Assembly (NCBI GenBank): GCA_903830985.1
Contig: CAIKVZ010000312.1
Location: 1-34,746 of the forward strand
Direction of reading: 5' to 3'
Source of the DNA: an uncultured beta proteobacterium
Lineage (GTDB): Bacteria; Pseudomonadota; Gammaproteobacteria; Burkholderiales; Burkholderiaceae_C
Length of the DNA: 34,746 nt
Part shown: positions 32,491 to 34,746 of the stretch, one piece after another
Layout: every line of letters starts with the position of its first letter
How positions within the stretch are numbered: the first letter of the stretch is position 1
Position numbers and translations under genes: made by a program
The notes under the pieces: model-generated
Seen by the model: only the letters and a program-made list of their open reading frames with translations
Told to the model about the DNA's origin: nothing
The model's database searches: none

Positions 32491-34191
32491 ATGGAATCGC
32501 TTTCGCTCAGACCCGCCGGTCGCAATCCGTCGCTGCACTTCGAGCCCGAACTGGGCGGCTGCAGCGCGCTGATCCTCGACTCGGACAACACCAGCCGCTC
32601 CATCCTGGCGGCGCAACTGCGCGATTTTGGTTTTTCCGAAATCGTGCAGCAGAGCCGCATTCACCACGCCCGGGAAACACTGGAGTTGCGCCGCTTCGAT
32701 GTGCTGCTGTGTGCCCAGTACTTCGGTGCCGACTCCCCCACGGGCCAGGACCTGCTCGATGACCTGCGCCGCGACGCACTGCTCCCCTTTTCCACCGTCT
32801 TCATCATGGTGACCACGGAGGCGTCCTACGCCAAGGTGGAACAGGCGGCAGAGTCGGCGCTGGACGGTTATCTGCTCAAACCCCATTCCGCTGCCAGCCT
32901 GGTGCAACGCCTGCTGGCCGCGCGCCGACGCAAGCAGGAACTGGCCGATATTTTTTCGGCGCTCGAGGCGCAGGATTTACCGGTGGCCATCACGCAGTGC
33001 CTGCAGCGCTACGAATCGCGCGGCGTCTTCTGGCTGTACAGCGCGCGCCTGGGCGCGGAGTTGCTGCTGCGCACGGCGCAATACGAACCGGCCCGCGCCC
33101 TGTACCAGTCGGTGGTGACGGCCACCGGGGAACCCTGGGCCAGAGCGGGCGTGGCGCGGGCACTTCTGTCCACCGGTCAATACGCCAAGGCCACTCAGGC
33201 ATTGCAGGAACTGACACAGGATATCCCCGAATACGCCGACGCCTTCGATGTGCTGGGTCGGGCCCAACTCAAACTGGGCCAACTGGAAGACGCCATGGAC
33301 AGCTACCGCAGGGCCAATGCCTTGACGCCCTCGTCCATCGCCCGCCTGCAGCGTCTGGGCATGCTGGCTTACTATCTGGGTGATGCGGCCGAAGCCGAGC
33401 GATTGCTCGATCAGGCAACACACCTGGGTCAGGACTCGCGCTCCTACGACTACCAGACCCTGGCCTTGCTCGCCCTGTTGCGCACCGCACAGGGCAACTG
33501 GGCCGGCGTGCAACGCTGCCGCGAGGTGGCCCACGCCATGCTGAGGAAATCTCCGGAAACGGTGCGCTTGCAGCGGGTGGGCCTGCTGGTCGAGGCCGTT
33601 GCTTTGTTGCACCAGCACGCCTTGCCAGAGGCGCTGATCATTGCCAGAAAACTTGCCGCCGCGCTGGCGCAAGCCGACTTTGACTTCGATCTGGCCTGCA
33701 ATCTGCTGAGCCTGTTGTCCCTTCTGGCCAACGAGAACGCAAGTCGTGACGAGAATGCGGATCTGGTCAGGCAGCTCGGCCATCGTTATTGCACCAGCGA
33801 TGCCACGACCGCCTTGCTGCTGGCGGCAGCCCGGGCACACGAGCCCTATGTGCAACTGATCCGGCAGTGCAACGAGCACCTGCTGGCGGTGTCGGAGCAG
33901 GCCATGAAATTGCACTTGCAGGGGGACTTTCGCGGTGCCATTGACGGATTCCTGAGCCTGGCGGAACAGTACCTGAACGCGCGTCTGTTCGAAGCAGCGA
34001 ATCAATTATTTCTACGGCACGAGCGCGAACTGCCCGTTGCACAAGACTATCGCAATGCCATCCAAGCGCTGCGCGAACGGGCCGGTGTGGCGCGCGCGCG
34101 GCCGGGTTTTGGCGATTCTCAGGGAAGGCCCCCGGCGGGCGTGATGCTGCGCATCAGCGCCCCCTTGCCAGAGGCCATGAGCAACTGGTAG
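32491..34191 (+). CDS. Degenerate receiver domain plus TPR protein
   Basis: A 566-residue cytosolic protein. Residues about 25-145 form a CheY-like receiver fold (SALILDSDNTSRSILAAQL; IMVTTEAS; DGYLLKPHSAASL). The acidic patch Asp30/Asp32, Thr108/109 and Lys130 are kept, but the expected phospho-acceptor aspartate falls at Ala75 in FDVLLCAQYFG, so phosphorylation there is unlikely. The rest (about 155-545) is a series of TPR-like helix pairs, for example AYLLGDAAEAERLL-type units around 215-330. No output enzyme or DNA-binding domain is seen. It is probably a protein-interaction adaptor. Neighbours are a divergent MCE operon and convergent clpA (12-base gap). The start at 32491 has no strong ribosome site. 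Confidence 0.85.
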   Translation: MESLSLRPAGRNPSLHFEPELGGCSALILDSDNTSRSILAAQLRDFGFSEIVQQSRIHHARETLELRRFDVLLCAQYFGADSPTGQDLLDDLRRDALLPFSTVFIMVTTEASYAKVEQAAESALDGYLLKPHSAASLVQRLLAARRRKQELADIFSALEAQDLPVAITQCLQRYESRGVFWLYSARLGAELLLRTAQYEPARALYQSVVTATGEPWARAGVARALLSTGQYAKATQALQELTQDIPEYADAFDVLGRAQLKLGQLEDAMDSYRRANALTPSSIARLQRLGMLAYYLGDAAEAERLLDQATHLGQDSRSYDYQTLALLALLRTAQGNWAGVQRCREVAHAMLRKSPETVRLQRVGLLVEAVALLHQHALPEALIIARKLAAALAQADFDFDLACNLLSLLSLLANENASRDENADLVRQLGHRYCTSDATTALLLAAARAHEPYVQLIRQCNEHLLAVSEQAMKLHLQGDFRGAIDGFLSLAEQYLNARLFEAANQLFLRHERELPVAQDYRNAIQALRERAGVARARPGFGDSQGRPPAGVMLRISAPLPEAMSNW

Positions 34192-34203
34192 CTTGCAGCG
34201 GCT

Positions 34204-34746
<543 letters not shown>

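Noticed and set aside
31606-32907. 433-residue frame on the minus strand spanning the permease and the receiver-TPR start
   Set aside because: It is in a different frame from the permease, crosses the divergent promoter region, and has no domain.

Overview
The window looks like chromosome of a betaproteobacterium of the order Burkholderiales, most likely family Comamonadaceae (Rhodoferax/Polaromonas/Acidovorax-like). The basis is high-GC coding sequence, a fused ArgA (kinase plus acetyltransferase), a CysB-type regulator beside a small CbiX, an ompR/envZ-like pair beside ispDF, and the gene pairs pepA-holC and lptF-lptG. This placement is inferred from gene content and protein style, not from a marker gene. 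No rRNA, tRNA, CRISPR array or intact transposon was seen.

Layout. 1-371: gene-free stretch with two 20-bp direct repeats that look like a mobile-element remnant and a perfect palindrome. 372-806: small winged-helix protein, followed by strong hairpins. 920-2047 (-): branched-chain amino acid type binding protein. 2199-4422 (-): pepA-holC-small hypothetical, tightly overlapping. 4503-6721 (+): lptF-lptG, then cbiX (6728) and a cysB-like regulator (7176). 8126-8263: compound inverted/direct repeat element. 8272-9435 (+): methionine-type aminotransferase. 9452-15151: peptide-type ABC importer, with a binding protein divergent from permease-permease-fused ATPase. 15250-19146 (-): hrpA. 19212-20561 (+): argA. 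20726-22908 (+): OmpR/EnvZ-like two-component pair. 22905-24139 (-): ispD-ispF. 24244-27720 (+): mfd, then serB (27777). 28498-29862 (-): TrpB2-type tryptophan synthase beta homologue. 30006-32384 (-): permease-MCE-lipoprotein operon. 32491-34191 (+): degenerate receiver domain plus TPR protein. 34204-34746 (-): C-terminal part of ClpA, cut by the window edge.

Most genes are housekeeping: LPS export (LptFG), isoprenoid precursor synthesis (IspDF), arginine and serine synthesis (ArgA, SerB), sulfur/siroheme control (CbiX, CysB-like), transcription-coupled repair (Mfd), RNA helicase (HrpA) and protein turnover (PepA, ClpA). I did not find a clear new defence or mobile system. The items most worth a second look are the MCE/MlaE-like operon with no ATPase gene, the receiver-TPR protein whose phospho-acceptor aspartate is replaced, the convergent serB/trpB2 pair that may share O-phosphoserine, and the repeat elements at 8126-8263 and 13415-13461.
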